A DNA stretch of 64,000 nt from Spongiactinospora sp. TRM90649 (lineage in GTDB: Bacteria; Actinomycetota; Actinomycetes; Streptosporangiales; Streptosporangiaceae), in contig NZ_JARLTC010000015.1 in the NCBI RefSeq assembly GCF_029382225.1, positions 1-64,000 on the forward strand, read 5' to 3'. Below the pieces are notes generated by a model, which saw nothing but the letters and a program-made list of their open reading frames with translations, was not told where the DNA came from and searched no databases. Position 1 is the stretch's first letter. Every line of letters begins with the position of its first letter. Positions 50,664-59,831 of this stretch are shown here, piece by piece. The translations under genes and the position numbers were made by a program.

Positions 50664-51334
50664 CGGTGGACCAGCCTTCCGCTTTCCGGCCGCTCCCGGA
50701 CGAGCCGCAGGATCGTCGGCGCCACGGTCTCCGGGGACGGCGCGCCGCTCGCCTCCTCCTCCCCCGCCGCCTCGGCGAGCATCGCGGTGTTCATCTCACC
50801 CGGGTCCACCCACCACACGGCGACGTCGGGCTCCTCCTCGGCCAGCACGTGCGACACCTGGTCCAGGGCCGCCTTGGTCGCGCCGTACCCGCCCCAGCCC
50901 GGATACGCCTCGGTGGCGGCGTCGGAGGAGATGTTCACGATCGCGCCGCGCCGCTCCCGCAGGCCCGGCAGCGTCGCCTGGATCAGCCCGAGCGGCGCCA
51001 GCGTGTTGGTGGCGAACAGCTCGCCCAGCTCTGCCAGCGGATATCTGGCCAGCGGGGGCAGCGGCGTCGGGCCCAGCCCACTGGCGTTGTTGATCAGCAG
51101 GTCGAGTCCCCCGAGATCTCGTGCCGCGTCGGCGAGCAGCGCGCGGTGCGTCGCGTCGGCGACGTCCCCGGCCAGGGCGGTGACCTGAGAAGGTCCGAGT
51201 TCCAGTGCCACCTGGTCCAGGGCATCCGCGCCGCGCGCGGTGATGATCAGACGCCAGCCCTCCTTGGCGAAGGAGCGGGCGAGGGCCAGTCCCAGTCCCC
51301 GGGACGCGCCGGTGATGAGTGCGTTCTTCGTCAT
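50660..51334 (-). CDS. Short-chain dehydrogenase/reductase
   Basis: A 224-residue SDR enzyme. It has the cofactor motif TGASRGLGLA (residues 7-16), NNAS in place of NNAG, the catalytic Ser in VNISSDAAT and the YGATK motif (YxxxK). The substrate is unknown. It is translationally coupled to queA downstream, an unusual pairing. ATG 51334 is chosen because family members begin a few residues before TGASRG; the frame extends to 51400. It diverges from the histidine kinase gene. Confidence 0.85.
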   Translation of the reverse strand: MTKNALITGASRGLGLALARSFAKEGWRLIITARGADALDQVALELGPSQVTALAGDVADATHRALLADAARDLGGLDLLINNASGLGPTPLPPLARYPLAELGELFATNTLAPLGLIQATLPGLRERRGAIVNISSDAATEAYPGWGGYGATKAALDQVSHVLAEEEPDVAVWWVDPGEMNTAMLAEAAGEEEASGAPSPETVAPTILRLVRERPESGRLVHR

Positions 51335-51444
51335 ACCGCCGACGCTAGGCAGCGCGTGCCTTTCGGACATCGGGCCAAGGCCCCGTGACGGTCTGGGCAT
51401 ATCGGCGTAGGACCAACGGCCGCGGACGACCTAGGGTGAACTGT

Positions 51445-52632
51445 GTGGGGGACAGGCGAGAAGAACCATCGCCGCCGCGTCCGGACGGCGTGGCGGAACG
51501 TGAGGAGATCCTGCAGGCCGTCAGCTCGGCTGTGCTGGCCGTCACGCGTCACCTGTCGGTCCGGGAGGTCCTCCAGGTCATCGTGCGCTCGGCGCAGCGG
51601 CTGCTCGACGCGCGATACGCCGCGCTCGGCGTTCCCGACGACCAGGGGGCGTTCGCCGAGTTCGTGGCCGAGGGCCTCACCGACGAGGAGTGGGCCGCGA
51701 TCGGCCCCACGCCGCGCCAGCACGGCATGCTCGGCGCGATGCTGCGCGACGGCGTGCCCGCCCGGCTGCCCGACATCCGCAGGGATCCCAGGTTCGAGTG
51801 GTGGCCGAGGGCCCATCCGGTGCTCAAGGACTTCATCGGCGTGCCCATCCGCGACGCCGACGAGGTGCTGGGCATCATCTTCCTGTCCAACAAGCGCACT
51901 CCCGGCGGGTTCACCCAGGCCGACCAGGAGCTGCTGACGCTGTTCGCCGCGCACGCCGCGATCGCGCTGACCAACGCCCGCCTCTACGAGCGCAGCCGCG
52001 AGCTGGCCATGGTCGAGGAGCGCACCCGGGTGGCGCGCGAGCTGCACGACGCGGTCACCCAGAAGCTGTTCTCGCTGCGCCTGACGGCGCAGGCCGCCGG
52101 GGCGCTGCTGGCCGAGCATCCAGAGCGCGCCGCCGTCCAGATCGACCAGGTCCAGCGGCTCGCCGGGGAGGCGCTGGCCGAGCTGCGCGCGGTGATCGTC
52201 GAACTGCGGCCCGCCGAGCTCGACCGGCACGGCCTGGCCGAGACGCTGCGCAAGCACGTCTCGCTGCTCGACCACCTGCACCCCGCCGAGGTGCGGTTCG
52301 AGTGGGTGGACGAGGCGTGCGACGACGACTCGGCCGCCGCCGAGCCCGCCGTCGAGGTCGCCGTGCTGCGGGTGGCCCAGGAGGCGCTGCACAACGCGCT
52401 GCGGCACGCGCGGGCGGCCAGGGTCACCGTCCGGCTGACCGAGAGCTGCGGGACGCTGGTGCTCGACGTTTGCGACGACGGCGACGGCTTCGACGTCGAG
52501 TCCGCACCGGGACGCGGCCAGGGGCTCGGGCTCGCCTCCATGCAGGAGCGGGCGCAGGCGGTCGGCGGCACGGTGGACATACGATCGCGGCCAGACGCCG
52601 GAACGACGGTTCGCATGGAGGTCCATCCTTGA
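51445..52632 (+). CDS. GAF-domain sensor histidine kinase (NarL/DevS type)
   Basis: A histidine kinase of about 395 residues. After a short start it has a GAF domain (VREVLQVIVRSAQRLLDARY to QADQELLTLFAAHAAIALTN), a HisKA_3 domain with the phospho-His in TRVARELHDAVTQKLFSLRL, and an HATPase_c end with EALHNALRHARAARVTV, DVCDDGDGFD and GLGLASMQERAQAVGG. It lacks membrane helices, so it senses an intracellular signal. The start is uncertain: GTG 51445 is preferred, with earlier GTG 51436 and later GTG 51490 possible. TTGA overlap with the response-regulator gene. Confidence 0.88.
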   Translation: MGDRREEPSPPRPDGVAEREEILQAVSSAVLAVTRHLSVREVLQVIVRSAQRLLDARYAALGVPDDQGAFAEFVAEGLTDEEWAAIGPTPRQHGMLGAMLRDGVPARLPDIRRDPRFEWWPRAHPVLKDFIGVPIRDADEVLGIIFLSNKRTPGGFTQADQELLTLFAAHAAIALTNARLYERSRELAMVEERTRVARELHDAVTQKLFSLRLTAQAAGALLAEHPERAAVQIDQVQRLAGEALAELRAVIVELRPAELDRHGLAETLRKHVSLLDHLHPAEVRFEWVDEACDDDSAAAEPAVEVAVLRVAQEALHNALRHARAARVTVRLTESCGTLVLDVCDDGDGFDVESAPGRGQGLGLASMQERAQAVGGTVDIRSRPDAGTTVRMEVHP

Positions 52633-53297
52633 TTCGCGTGGCGATCGCCGACGATCATCCGGTCGTCCGCCAGGGGCTCCGCACGTTCCTCGACCTTCAG
52701 GAGGACGTGGAGGTGGTGGGTGAGGCGTCTGACGGGGCCGAGGCCGTCGAAGTCGTCGCCGCGGTGACGCCCGACGTGCTCCTCCTCGACCTGCGGATGC
52801 CGGAGCTGGACGGCCTGGGCGCGCTCGGACGGCTGGCCGAGCGCGGGCTGGCCGTGCGGGTGCTCGTGCTGACCTCGGTGAGCGACCAGGGCGACGTGGC
52901 CCCCGCGATGCGCGCGGGCGCGGCCGGGTTCCTCTACAAGGACGTCGATCCGGCCTCGCTGGTGCAGGCCATCCGGGCGGTGGCGGCCGGGCAGGTGCTG
53001 CTCGCCCCCGAGGCCGCGCAGGCGATGCTGGCGGGAGGAACGGACGCCCGGCAGGAGACCGCGGCCTCGCGTGCGGGCGCGTCGTCATCCGACGCGCCCT
53101 CGGTCTCGCCGCTCACAGAGCGTGAGCGGGAGGTCCTGAAGCTGATCGCGGGCGGACGCTCCAACCGGGAGATCGCCAGGGAGCTGTCGGTGGCCGAGAA
53201 AACGGTCAAGACGCACGTTTCCAACGTGCTGATGAAGCTCGGCGTGCAGGACCGCACCCAGGCCGCGCTCTATGCCGTACGACATGGCATGGCATGA
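52629..53297 (+). CDS. NarL/LuxR-family response regulator
   Basis: A 222-residue regulator. The receiver domain has IADDHPVVRQ, the phospho-Asp in DVLLLDLRMPELDG, Thr in VLVLTSVSDQ and Lys in GFLYKDVDP. The C-terminal LuxR HTH reads LTEREREVLKLIAGGRSNRE then IARELSVAEKTVKTHVSNVL. A Ser/Ala-rich linker of about 25 residues connects the two. It begins with TTG 52629 overlapping the kinase stop, so kinase and regulator form a two-gene unit. Targets are not evident. Confidence 0.92.
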   Translation: MIRVAIADDHPVVRQGLRTFLDLQEDVEVVGEASDGAEAVEVVAAVTPDVLLLDLRMPELDGLGALGRLAERGLAVRVLVLTSVSDQGDVAPAMRAGAAGFLYKDVDPASLVQAIRAVAAGQVLLAPEAAQAMLAGGTDARQETAASRAGASSSDAPSVSPLTEREREVLKLIAGGRSNREIARELSVAEKTVKTHVSNVLMKLGVQDRTQAALYAVRHGMA

Positions 53298-53451
53298 CCT
53301 GATTCTGATCGTTTCGATAGGGGAAAGGCTGCGCGGAGACGACCTTCGCGACATCTCGACCGGCGTATTGTGTGGACCCACGACAAGTACGGTCGGGTCC
53401 CGCGTATCCCCGTGAGTTCCCGTGATTCCGGCGTTGCCGGAGGAGGTGCGC

Positions 53452-56400
53452 ATGCCGCTCGCCCGAATTGCCGGGGCGGGTGACCCCGGTCCGGCCGTGC
53501 CCGATGCCGTCGACAAGATGATCGACGGCTATCGCGTCACCGGCCGCCTCGGCGAGGGCCGCCAGGGCGTGATCTTCTCCGCCGTGGACCCTGAGGGCGA
53601 CCAGGTGGTCGTCAAGCTCCTCCACCCCCGGTTCCGGCTCACCGAGGACGGGGACGAACGGTTCCTCGCGGTCATGAACGGACTGCGCGGAACGGAGCAC
53701 CCCAACACGGTCACCGTCCTGGGCGCGGGGATCCATGACGGCAGGCCGTACGTGGTGAGCGCCATGGCAGACGGGTTCCCGCTCTCCACCAATGTCGCGG
53801 CCCGCCGCCTGCGCTCGCTCGCCAAGGGGACGGCCCGCGCGCTCGCGTCGCTGCACGCGGCGGGCGTCGTGCACGGCGACGTGAAGCCCGGCAACGTCAT
53901 GCTCGGCGTGGACCGGCCGTGGCTCCTCGACGCCGGAATCGCCGCCGCGCTCCAGGCGGGCGCGACCGTCTTCAGCGGGACCATCGGCACGCCGCAGTAC
54001 CTCTCGCCCGAGCAGATCACCGGTGAGGACCCTGGGCCGGCCTCCGATGTGTTCTCGTGGGCCACCACGATCGCCTTCGCGGCGACGGGACGGGATCCGT
54101 TCACCCCGCTGACGCATGATGTGGTGTCGTCTGAGCTGTTCGTGCTTTTCGACGACTCTGTTCCGGCGGTGCTCGACCGGGTCCTCGCGGTGCCGCCCGA
54201 CCTTTCGGGGGTTCCGTCCGACCTGCGCGAACTGCTGGCGCGCTGCCTGGCCAAGCTCCCGGAGGAGCGGCCCTCGTTCCCGGAGGTGCTGGAGGGGCTC
54301 AACGCACCCGCGCCGCGCACGGTCCGGGCGAAGGCGCCGAAGCCGGAACCCGTCGTCGAGGAGAAGCCCGAGCCGGTAGAGGCGGAGAAGCCCGCGAAGC
54401 CGGAGCGGCCCGAGCGGCCCAAGAAGGCGCCGACCCCCAGGTCCACGGTCGTGCGGGCCCGGGGAACGGCGGCGATGCGCAAGGCCGCGACCTCGTCCGA
54501 CACGGCCGAGCCGGGCACGGCGAGCGCGACCCCCGCCGCCGGATCGAAGCCCGCCACCCCGGCCAAGCCCCGGACCACCAAGCCCAGGAAGCCCCGCACC
54601 ACCACGCCGAAGCCGACCACGGCGTCCAGCGAGCCCGCCACGGCCCGCCCGAAGCCCGCCACCAAGCGCGCCACCAAGCCCGCCACCACCCGCCCCCGCT
54701 CCACAGCCCCAAAGCCCAAGCCGGCCCCCGCAAAGCCTTCGGCCGATGCGGCGGACTTGGACCGCACCGCCGCGAAGCCGCTGAGCGACGCGCCCGCGTC
54801 CGGTACGGCAGGCGCGGAGTCGGACACGGTGACCTCGGGCGGTACTACGGCCCCCGTGAAGCCTTCGGCGGACGCGCCCGTGACGGTGGACGCGGTCGTG
54901 GAGGGCGATGGCGTTACCGCTCTGGGCAGCGCCGTGACCCAGTGGCCGGAGCTTTCCGGCGGAGTGGTCGATTCGGTCGTGGAGGCGGACGCCCTTGTCG
55001 GGCGTCCGGACGACGTGGCCAGTGCGGCCGGTGCGGAAGCCGAGCCCGTGGCGGCGGCCGGTGCGGGCACCGTTACGGCGGAGCCGTCCCCCTCAGTGGA
55101 TGAGGCCGCCGCCGTCCCCTCCGGCGGTGCCGAGCGGGCCGATGAAACGCCTGGCGACGCCCCCTCAAGCGCCGTGACGGCAGAGCCGGAGCCCCAGCAG
55201 GACGGCGCGGCCGACGCGCCCTCCGACGCCACAGAGACGGCGGCGGAGACGCCTGCGTCCGGTACCGCCTCCGGTGGCCCGGTCGAGACCGAGACCGACG
55301 CCGTGCCGGATCAGAAGGCCGAACCGGGCTCGGCCGGCGCTTCGATCAACGGCGTCGAGCCGGACAAGACCGGCGACGAGGTCAAGGACGCCAAGCTCAC
55401 CGAAACCCCGGACTCCGATTCGCGCACAGACGCGGCCCAGGACTCCACCCCCGCCCCCACGGCCTCCGGTTCCGTCTCGGGCGGAGCCACGAAGTCGACC
55501 AAGCCCATCAAGCCCATCAAGCCCTCCGCTCCTGCCAGGGCCGCTGGGACGGCGGCGGTGGTGGCGGACAAGAAGGTCGCGGGGAAGGCCACCGGGACGC
55601 GGCCGGCGGCCAAGACCACCTCTACCGGGCCCGCGAAGGCGGGGACCACCGCTCGGCGGCGGCGGGTCGGTGGGTGGACCCGGGTCGGGGTCGGGCTTGG
55701 GGTCGTGGCGGTGCTGGCCGTGCCGACGTGGCTGGTGTTCGGGCCGATGGGCAACTCCGGGAAGCCCGAGGCCCTCCCCACCGTCGGGATCGTGAAGCAG
55801 GCGGAGGTCGCCTCCACCGCGCCCACGCCGGTCGCGCCCACGCCCACCCTCCCCACCTCGACACCCGCCCCCGACATCACCCCCTTCCAGGCGGCCCCTC
55901 CGCCCGAGGGTTTGTCGTGGCTCGGGTACGGCTACCGGATCCGGTCCGTGAAGACCGGGAGCGAGGTCAAGGCGACCGCCCTCACGCAGGTGCGCAAGAG
56001 CGCCGTCATCGTGACCGGTGGCGCCGACGGACGTCTGCGGCTCTGGAGGCTGGAGACCGGCGACGCCGTCGGCGGCAGGTTCGCCGGGAAGGGCCATCGG
56101 GGCGCGATCGAGGCGCTGGCGACGGCCAGGCTCGGCAAGCGCCCGGTGGCCGTCTCCGGCGGCCGGGACGGCACGCTCAAGTTCTGGGACCTCAACACCC
56201 GCCGTCCCATCGGAAAGGCCGTCAAGACGCGTGGCGGCGCGGTGTCGGCGCTTACGGTGCTCAAGGCGCGCGGTCGCACGGTGGTGGCGGTCGCGACCGC
56301 CAAGGACAAGCGGATCCGCCTTTACGACCTGGCCAAGCGCCGTCCGATCGGCAAGCCGCTGCGCGGGCACCACAAGGCGATCACGTGGCTGGCCGCGGGC

Positions 56401-56898
56401 GAGTTCCGTTCGGGCAAGCAGTACCTGGCCTCCGGCGGGAGCGACGAGACGGTCCGCCTGTGGGACCCCGTGCGCCGCAAGGCGTACGGCAAGGCGTACA
56501 ACGACCACACCCGCGCCGTGCGGGCCCTGGCGACCGGGGTGATCCGCGGGCGGCCGGTGGTCGCCTCGGCCGCGGGCGGCGAGAAGGCCGTCCGGATCTG
56601 GGACGCCGCCAGCCGCAAGCCCGCCAGGAAGCCGATCTCCGGCCCGAAGGGGTCCGTCAACGGCCTCGCGGTCACCGAGCTCGGCGACCGCGAGACCCTG
56701 GTGGCGGCCAGCGGCGACGGTATGCTGCGGGCCTGGGACCTGGCCACGGGCAAGCTCCGGGGCAAGATCGAGGACGCGCACCCGGGCGGTGCGCTCTCGG
56801 TGGTGCCGCACGTGGACAAGGACGGCAGGCTGATGCTCGTGACCACGGGCAAGGACGCCAAGGCCCTGGCCATCTGGCGGTTCGGATCGTTGAACTGA
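53452..56898 (+). CDS. Membrane Ser/Thr protein kinase with WD40 ectodomain
   Basis: A 1148-residue receptor-like kinase. The kinase domain (about residues 24-285) has Gly loop GEGRQG, Lys55 (VVVKLL), catalytic loop HGDVKPGN (141-148; HRD changed to HGD), LLDAG in place of DFG (158-162) and GTPQYLSPEQ. Then a linker of about 450 residues, first Lys/Pro/Ala/Thr-rich, then Glu/Ala/Asp-rich. A membrane helix lies near 745-767 (VGVGLGVVAVLAVPTWLVFG), and outside it seven WD40 units from about 820 (LRLW, LKFW, IRLY, VRLW, VRIW, LRAW, LAIW), enough for a closed seven-blade propeller. Start ATG 53452 follows GGAGGAGG. Catalytic residues suggest activity. Confidence 0.88.
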   Translation: MPLARIAGAGDPGPAVPDAVDKMIDGYRVTGRLGEGRQGVIFSAVDPEGDQVVVKLLHPRFRLTEDGDERFLAVMNGLRGTEHPNTVTVLGAGIHDGRPYVVSAMADGFPLSTNVAARRLRSLAKGTARALASLHAAGVVHGDVKPGNVMLGVDRPWLLDAGIAAALQAGATVFSGTIGTPQYLSPEQITGEDPGPASDVFSWATTIAFAATGRDPFTPLTHDVVSSELFVLFDDSVPAVLDRVLAVPPDLSGVPSDLRELLARCLAKLPEERPSFPEVLEGLNAPAPRTVRAKAPKPEPVVEEKPEPVEAEKPAKPERPERPKKAPTPRSTVVRARGTAAMRKAATSSDTAEPGTASATPAAGSKPATPAKPRTTKPRKPRTTTPKPTTASSEPATARPKPATKRATKPATTRPRSTAPKPKPAPAKPSADAADLDRTAAKPLSDAPASGTAGAESDTVTSGGTTAPVKPSADAPVTVDAVVEGDGVTALGSAVTQWPELSGGVVDSVVEADALVGRPDDVASAAGAEAEPVAAAGAGTVTAEPSPSVDEAAAVPSGGAERADETPGDAPSSAVTAEPEPQQDGAADAPSDATETAAETPASGTASGGPVETETDAVPDQKAEPGSAGASINGVEPDKTGDEVKDAKLTETPDSDSRTDAAQDSTPAPTASGSVSGGATKSTKPIKPIKPSAPARAAGTAAVVADKKVAGKATGTRPAAKTTSTGPAKAGTTARRRRVGGWTRVGVGLGVVAVLAVPTWLVFGPMGNSGKPEALPTVGIVKQAEVASTAPTPVAPTPTLPTSTPAPDITPFQAAPPPEGLSWLGYGYRIRSVKTGSEVKATALTQVRKSAVIVTGGADGRLRLWRLETGDAVGGRFAGKGHRGAIEALATARLGKRPVAVSGGRDGTLKFWDLNTRRPIGKAVKTRGGAVSALTVLKARGRTVVAVATAKDKRIRLYDLAKRRPIGKPLRGHHKAITWLAAGEFRSGKQYLASGGSDETVRLWDPVRRKAYGKAYNDHTRAVRALATGVIRGRPVVASAAGGEKAVRIWDAASRKPARKPISGPKGSVNGLAVTELGDRETLVAASGDGMLRAWDLATGKLRGKIEDAHPGGALSVVPHVDKDGRLMLVTTGKDAKALAIWRFGSLN

Positions 56899-56950
56899 TC
56901 AGGTCCCGAGCCGATCAGGTCCCGAGCCGAGCCGCCGGATGGGCGTGAGG

Positions 56951-57781
56951 TCACGAGGCGCGCGGTTCGAGGATCGCGTGGTGGGCGGCCACCTGGGCGC
57001 GGCGGACGGCGTGGTCGAGCCGCCGCAGCGCCTCGCCCCTGGCCGCCACCTGGCCGGTGGTCAGGCCACGGTCGTCGGCCAGGCGCAGCACGACGGAGAG
57101 CCGCGCCGACAGCGCCGCCACCCGGTGGGCCCGTGCGGGGTATCCGGGGGCGAGCGTGTCGCCGGGGGCGGACAGGGCGTCGTCGGGGCGGGCCTGGCGC
57201 GGGCCCTCGACGCCCGCCAGCGCCTCGGTGACGGCGCTCATGGACGTGCTCAGCTCGCGTTCGGCCTCGGCGAGGGACGGAAGGTCGGGGATGGTCACGG
57301 CCGCCTCCTCCGAGACCCAGCGGGTGCCTCGGTAGGAGGAGCCGCGCCGGTCGGGTTCGGGGACCAGGCCGACGCATCGGCCGCGTAGCACGGCGATGGC
57401 GGCCTGTCCGGCCTCGATGGCGGCGGAGTTGAACGACGGCGGGCCGGTGAGCCCGAGCGGGTCGCCCGCCACGGGGAGGGCGAGGCGCAGCGCCGTCATG
57501 CCGTCCACGCGCAGGTCGGCGAGGAAGGCGCGCAGAGGGAGTTCGGTGGGACGGGAGGTGCCGGGGAGCTCGCTTGTGGGCGATCCGCTGGCGGAGGATC
57601 CCCGTGGGGGGAGATCATCTGACGGTGGGCAGGCGACGATGCCGGGGCCGGCCGTACGCTCGATGTGGTCGACCGCCTCGTCCAGGCCTATGTGGCCGGC
57701 GAGCCAGGCGTTCCCCCAGCAGACGAGCGCGGCCGATGCCGGCGAGTCCCGGTGCGATGAATCCAGGTGCACCCGACCCAC
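56951..57781 (-). CDS. Uncharacterised protein (SCO-type actinomycete family)
   Basis: A 276-residue protein with no domain I recognise. The first third (SAALVCWGNAWLAGHIGLDEAVDHIERTAG) and the middle (LADLRVDGMTALRLALPVAG DPLGL) appear ordered; between them lies a Ser/Pro-rich stretch. The last 110 residues are helical (LADDRGLTTGQVAARGEALR). The start is GTG 57781, 60 bases from the divergent ABC gene; longer frames run into that gene. Divergent pairing with an ABC ATPase is the only context. It may bind a nucleotide or act as a regulator, but nothing shows it. Confidence 0.65.
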   Translation of the reverse strand: MGRVHLDSSHRDSPASAALVCWGNAWLAGHIGLDEAVDHIERTAGPGIVACPPSDDLPPRGSSASGSPTSELPGTSRPTELPLRAFLADLRVDGMTALRLALPVAGDPLGLTGPPSFNSAAIEAGQAAIAVLRGRCVGLVPEPDRRGSSYRGTRWVSEEAAVTIPDLPSLAEAERELSTSMSAVTEALAGVEGPRQARPDDALSAPGDTLAPGYPARAHRVAALSARLSVVLRLADDRGLTTGQVAARGEALRRLDHAVRRAQVAAHHAILEPRAS

Positions 57782-57841
57782 GATAAGCGGTGCCTCTGCA
57801 ATAGGTTTTAGACGAGCGACACGATGAGGGAGTGATCGGGG

Positions 57842-58639
57842 ATGGGCGGTCAGGTGCTGCACCTTCGGGATGTCGCCGTCCGCAGGGACGGCGCCGCCCT
57901 GCTGAGAGGCATCGACTGGGCCGTCGGCGAGGACGAGCGCTGGGTCGTGATCGGGCCAAACGGCGCGGGCAAGACGACGCTGCTGCAGGTGGCGGGGGCG
58001 ATGCTGTTCCCGACCGAGGGCGTCGTCGACATTTTGGGCGAGCAGGTCGGCCGTACCGACCTGCAGGAGCTGCGCACCAGGATCGGCATGGCCAGTTCGG
58101 CCCTGACCGAGCGCATCCCGCCGCAGGAGAAGGTCATCGACCTGGTCCTCACCGCGTCGTACGCGGTGCTCGGCCGCTGGAGCGAGGAGTACGACTCGCA
58201 CGACGTCACCCGCGCGGTGGAGCTGATCGACCAGCTCGGCTGCGCCCACCTCATCCGGCGGAGGTTCAACACGCTGTCCGAGGGTGAGCGCAAGCGCACC
58301 CAGATCGCCCGCGCGCTGATGCCCGATCCGGAGCTGCTGCTGCTCGACGAGCCGGCCGCCGGGCTCGACATCAGCGCCAGGGAGGATCTGGTGCGCCGGC
58401 TTTCCGGGCTGGCCCTCGACTCCAAGGCGCCGACCATGGTGCTGGTCACCCACCACGTGGAGGAGGTCCCGGCGGGCTTCACGCACGCGCTGCTGCTCCG
58501 CCACGGCTCCGTGGTGGCCCAGGGGCCGATCGAGGTGGTGATGACGGCGGAGAACCTCTCGAAGACGTTCGGCGTGCCGCTGGGGCTGGAGCAGGCCCCC
58601 GACGGCCGCTGGTACGCCCGAGCCCGGCCCGCGTACTGA
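57842..58639 (+). CDS. ABC transporter ATP-binding protein
   Basis: A 265-residue ATPase with Walker A GPNGAGKTTLL, Q-loop region (SSALTERIPPQEK), signature LSEGERKRTQIARALM, Walker B LLLLDEPAAGLDI, and His switch VLVTHHVEEVP. The signature is LSEGE rather than LSGGQ, as in the ModF/iron-type single ATPases of actinomycetes. No permease or binding protein lies next to it, so it may serve a transporter elsewhere or act in translation/repair like other solo ATPases. ATG 57842 is ten bases after the start of the upstream non-coding gap's end and close to GATCGGGG. Confidence 0.85.
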   Translation: MGGQVLHLRDVAVRRDGAALLRGIDWAVGEDERWVVIGPNGAGKTTLLQVAGAMLFPTEGVVDILGEQVGRTDLQELRTRIGMASSALTERIPPQEKVIDLVLTASYAVLGRWSEEYDSHDVTRAVELIDQLGCAHLIRRRFNTLSEGERKRTQIARALMPDPELLLLDEPAAGLDISAREDLVRRLSGLALDSKAPTMVLVTHHVEEVPAGFTHALLLRHGSVVAQGPIEVVMTAENLSKTFGVPLGLEQAPDGRWYARARPAY

Positions 58640-58754
58640 TCGATCGGCACCCCGATCCGTGGGTTGTTTAGCGCGCCTCATGTATGAGTAAAGCGATAAC
58701 CCATAGCATTTCGGCCAGCTTCGTCATGCACCGATGATTGACAAAGGGGCCGCA

Positions 58755-59747
58755 ATGGAGCTGCTGATCGCGGGTGTCGTCGTGCTGGCCATCGCCGGGT
58801 TCGCGCTGGTCCGCACGATAAGGATCATCCCTCAGGCCACGGCCGGCATCGTCGAGCGGCTGGGGCGCTACCATCGCACCCTCCAGCCGGGGCTCAGCCT
58901 GGTCGTGCCGTTCATCGACCGGATCCGCAATCTCGTGGACCTGCGCGAGCAGGTGGTGGCGTTCCCGCCGCAGCCGGTGAGCACCGCGGACAGTCTGGTC
59001 GTCTCGGTCGACACCGTCGTGTACTACCAGGTGACGGACGCCAAGGCGGCGACCTACGAGGTGGCGGGGGTGCTCGCGGCCATGGAGCAGCTCACCGTGC
59101 TGACGCTGCGCAACATGGTCGGCGCGATGGATCTCGACCAGACCCTCGGCGCCCGCGAGCGGATCGGCGGGGAGCTGCGCGCGGCGCTGCAGGAGTCGGC
59201 GGGCCGCTGGGGCATCAAGGTCAACCGGATCGAGCTGAAGTCCATCGACCCGCCCGCCTCCATCCAGGAGTCGATGGAGAAGCGCACGCGGGTCGACCGC
59301 GACTCGCAGTCGTCGGTGCGGGAGGCCGAGGGGAGGAAGCAGGCCGCGATCCTGACCGCCGAGGGCGAGCACCAGGCGGCGGTGCTGCGGGCGCGCGGCG
59401 AGGCCGAGGCCGTGGTGCTGCGCGCGCAGGCCGAGGCGGAGGCGGCCTCGATGCGGGCCAAGGGGCAGGCCGAGGCGATCGCGATGGTCTTCAAGGCCAT
59501 CCACGACGGCAAGCCCGACCAGGCGCTGCTGGCCTACCAGTACCTGCAGACGCTGCCGGAGATCGCCAAGGGCGACGCCAACAAGGTGTGGATCGTGCCC
59601 TCGGAGATGGGGCACGTGCTGTCCGGCCAGGGCGGCTTCTTCGGGCCGTTCGAGGAGGAGCGGGACGAACGCGAGCCGCGCCGGAAGCCCCGGGCGTCCC
59701 GCCGTGCGACCGACGCCGACAGGGCTTATCCGGACGGCCTCGCCTAG
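58755..59747 (+). CDS. SPFH/band-7 membrane protein
   Basis: A 330-residue stomatin/prohibitin-type protein. It has one N-terminal membrane helix (LLIAGVVVLAIAGFALV), the SPFH domain (RIIPQATAGIVERLGRYHRT, VVSVDTVVYYQVTDAKAATY, DLDQTLGARERIG) and a long Ala/Glu/Arg helix (EGEHQAAVLRARGEAEAVVL) for oligomer formation. Such proteins form membrane microdomains and affect protein quality control. The usual partner NfeD is missing here. ATG 58755 has AAAGGGGC before it. The C-terminus is basic and charged. Confidence 0.9.
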   Translation: MELLIAGVVVLAIAGFALVRTIRIIPQATAGIVERLGRYHRTLQPGLSLVVPFIDRIRNLVDLREQVVAFPPQPVSTADSLVVSVDTVVYYQVTDAKAATYEVAGVLAAMEQLTVLTLRNMVGAMDLDQTLGARERIGGELRAALQESAGRWGIKVNRIELKSIDPPASIQESMEKRTRVDRDSQSSVREAEGRKQAAILTAEGEHQAAVLRARGEAEAVVLRAQAEAEAASMRAKGQAEAIAMVFKAIHDGKPDQALLAYQYLQTLPEIAKGDANKVWIVPSEMGHVLSGQGGFFGPFEEERDEREPRRKPRASRRATDADRAYPDGLA

Positions 59748-59831
59748 CTCCCGGCCCACCCGGCCGCAGCTCCCGCGACCCGCGCGCCTACCATCGGGCA
59801 TCGGGGCGGACGTGCTGCGAAAGGTGGGGTT

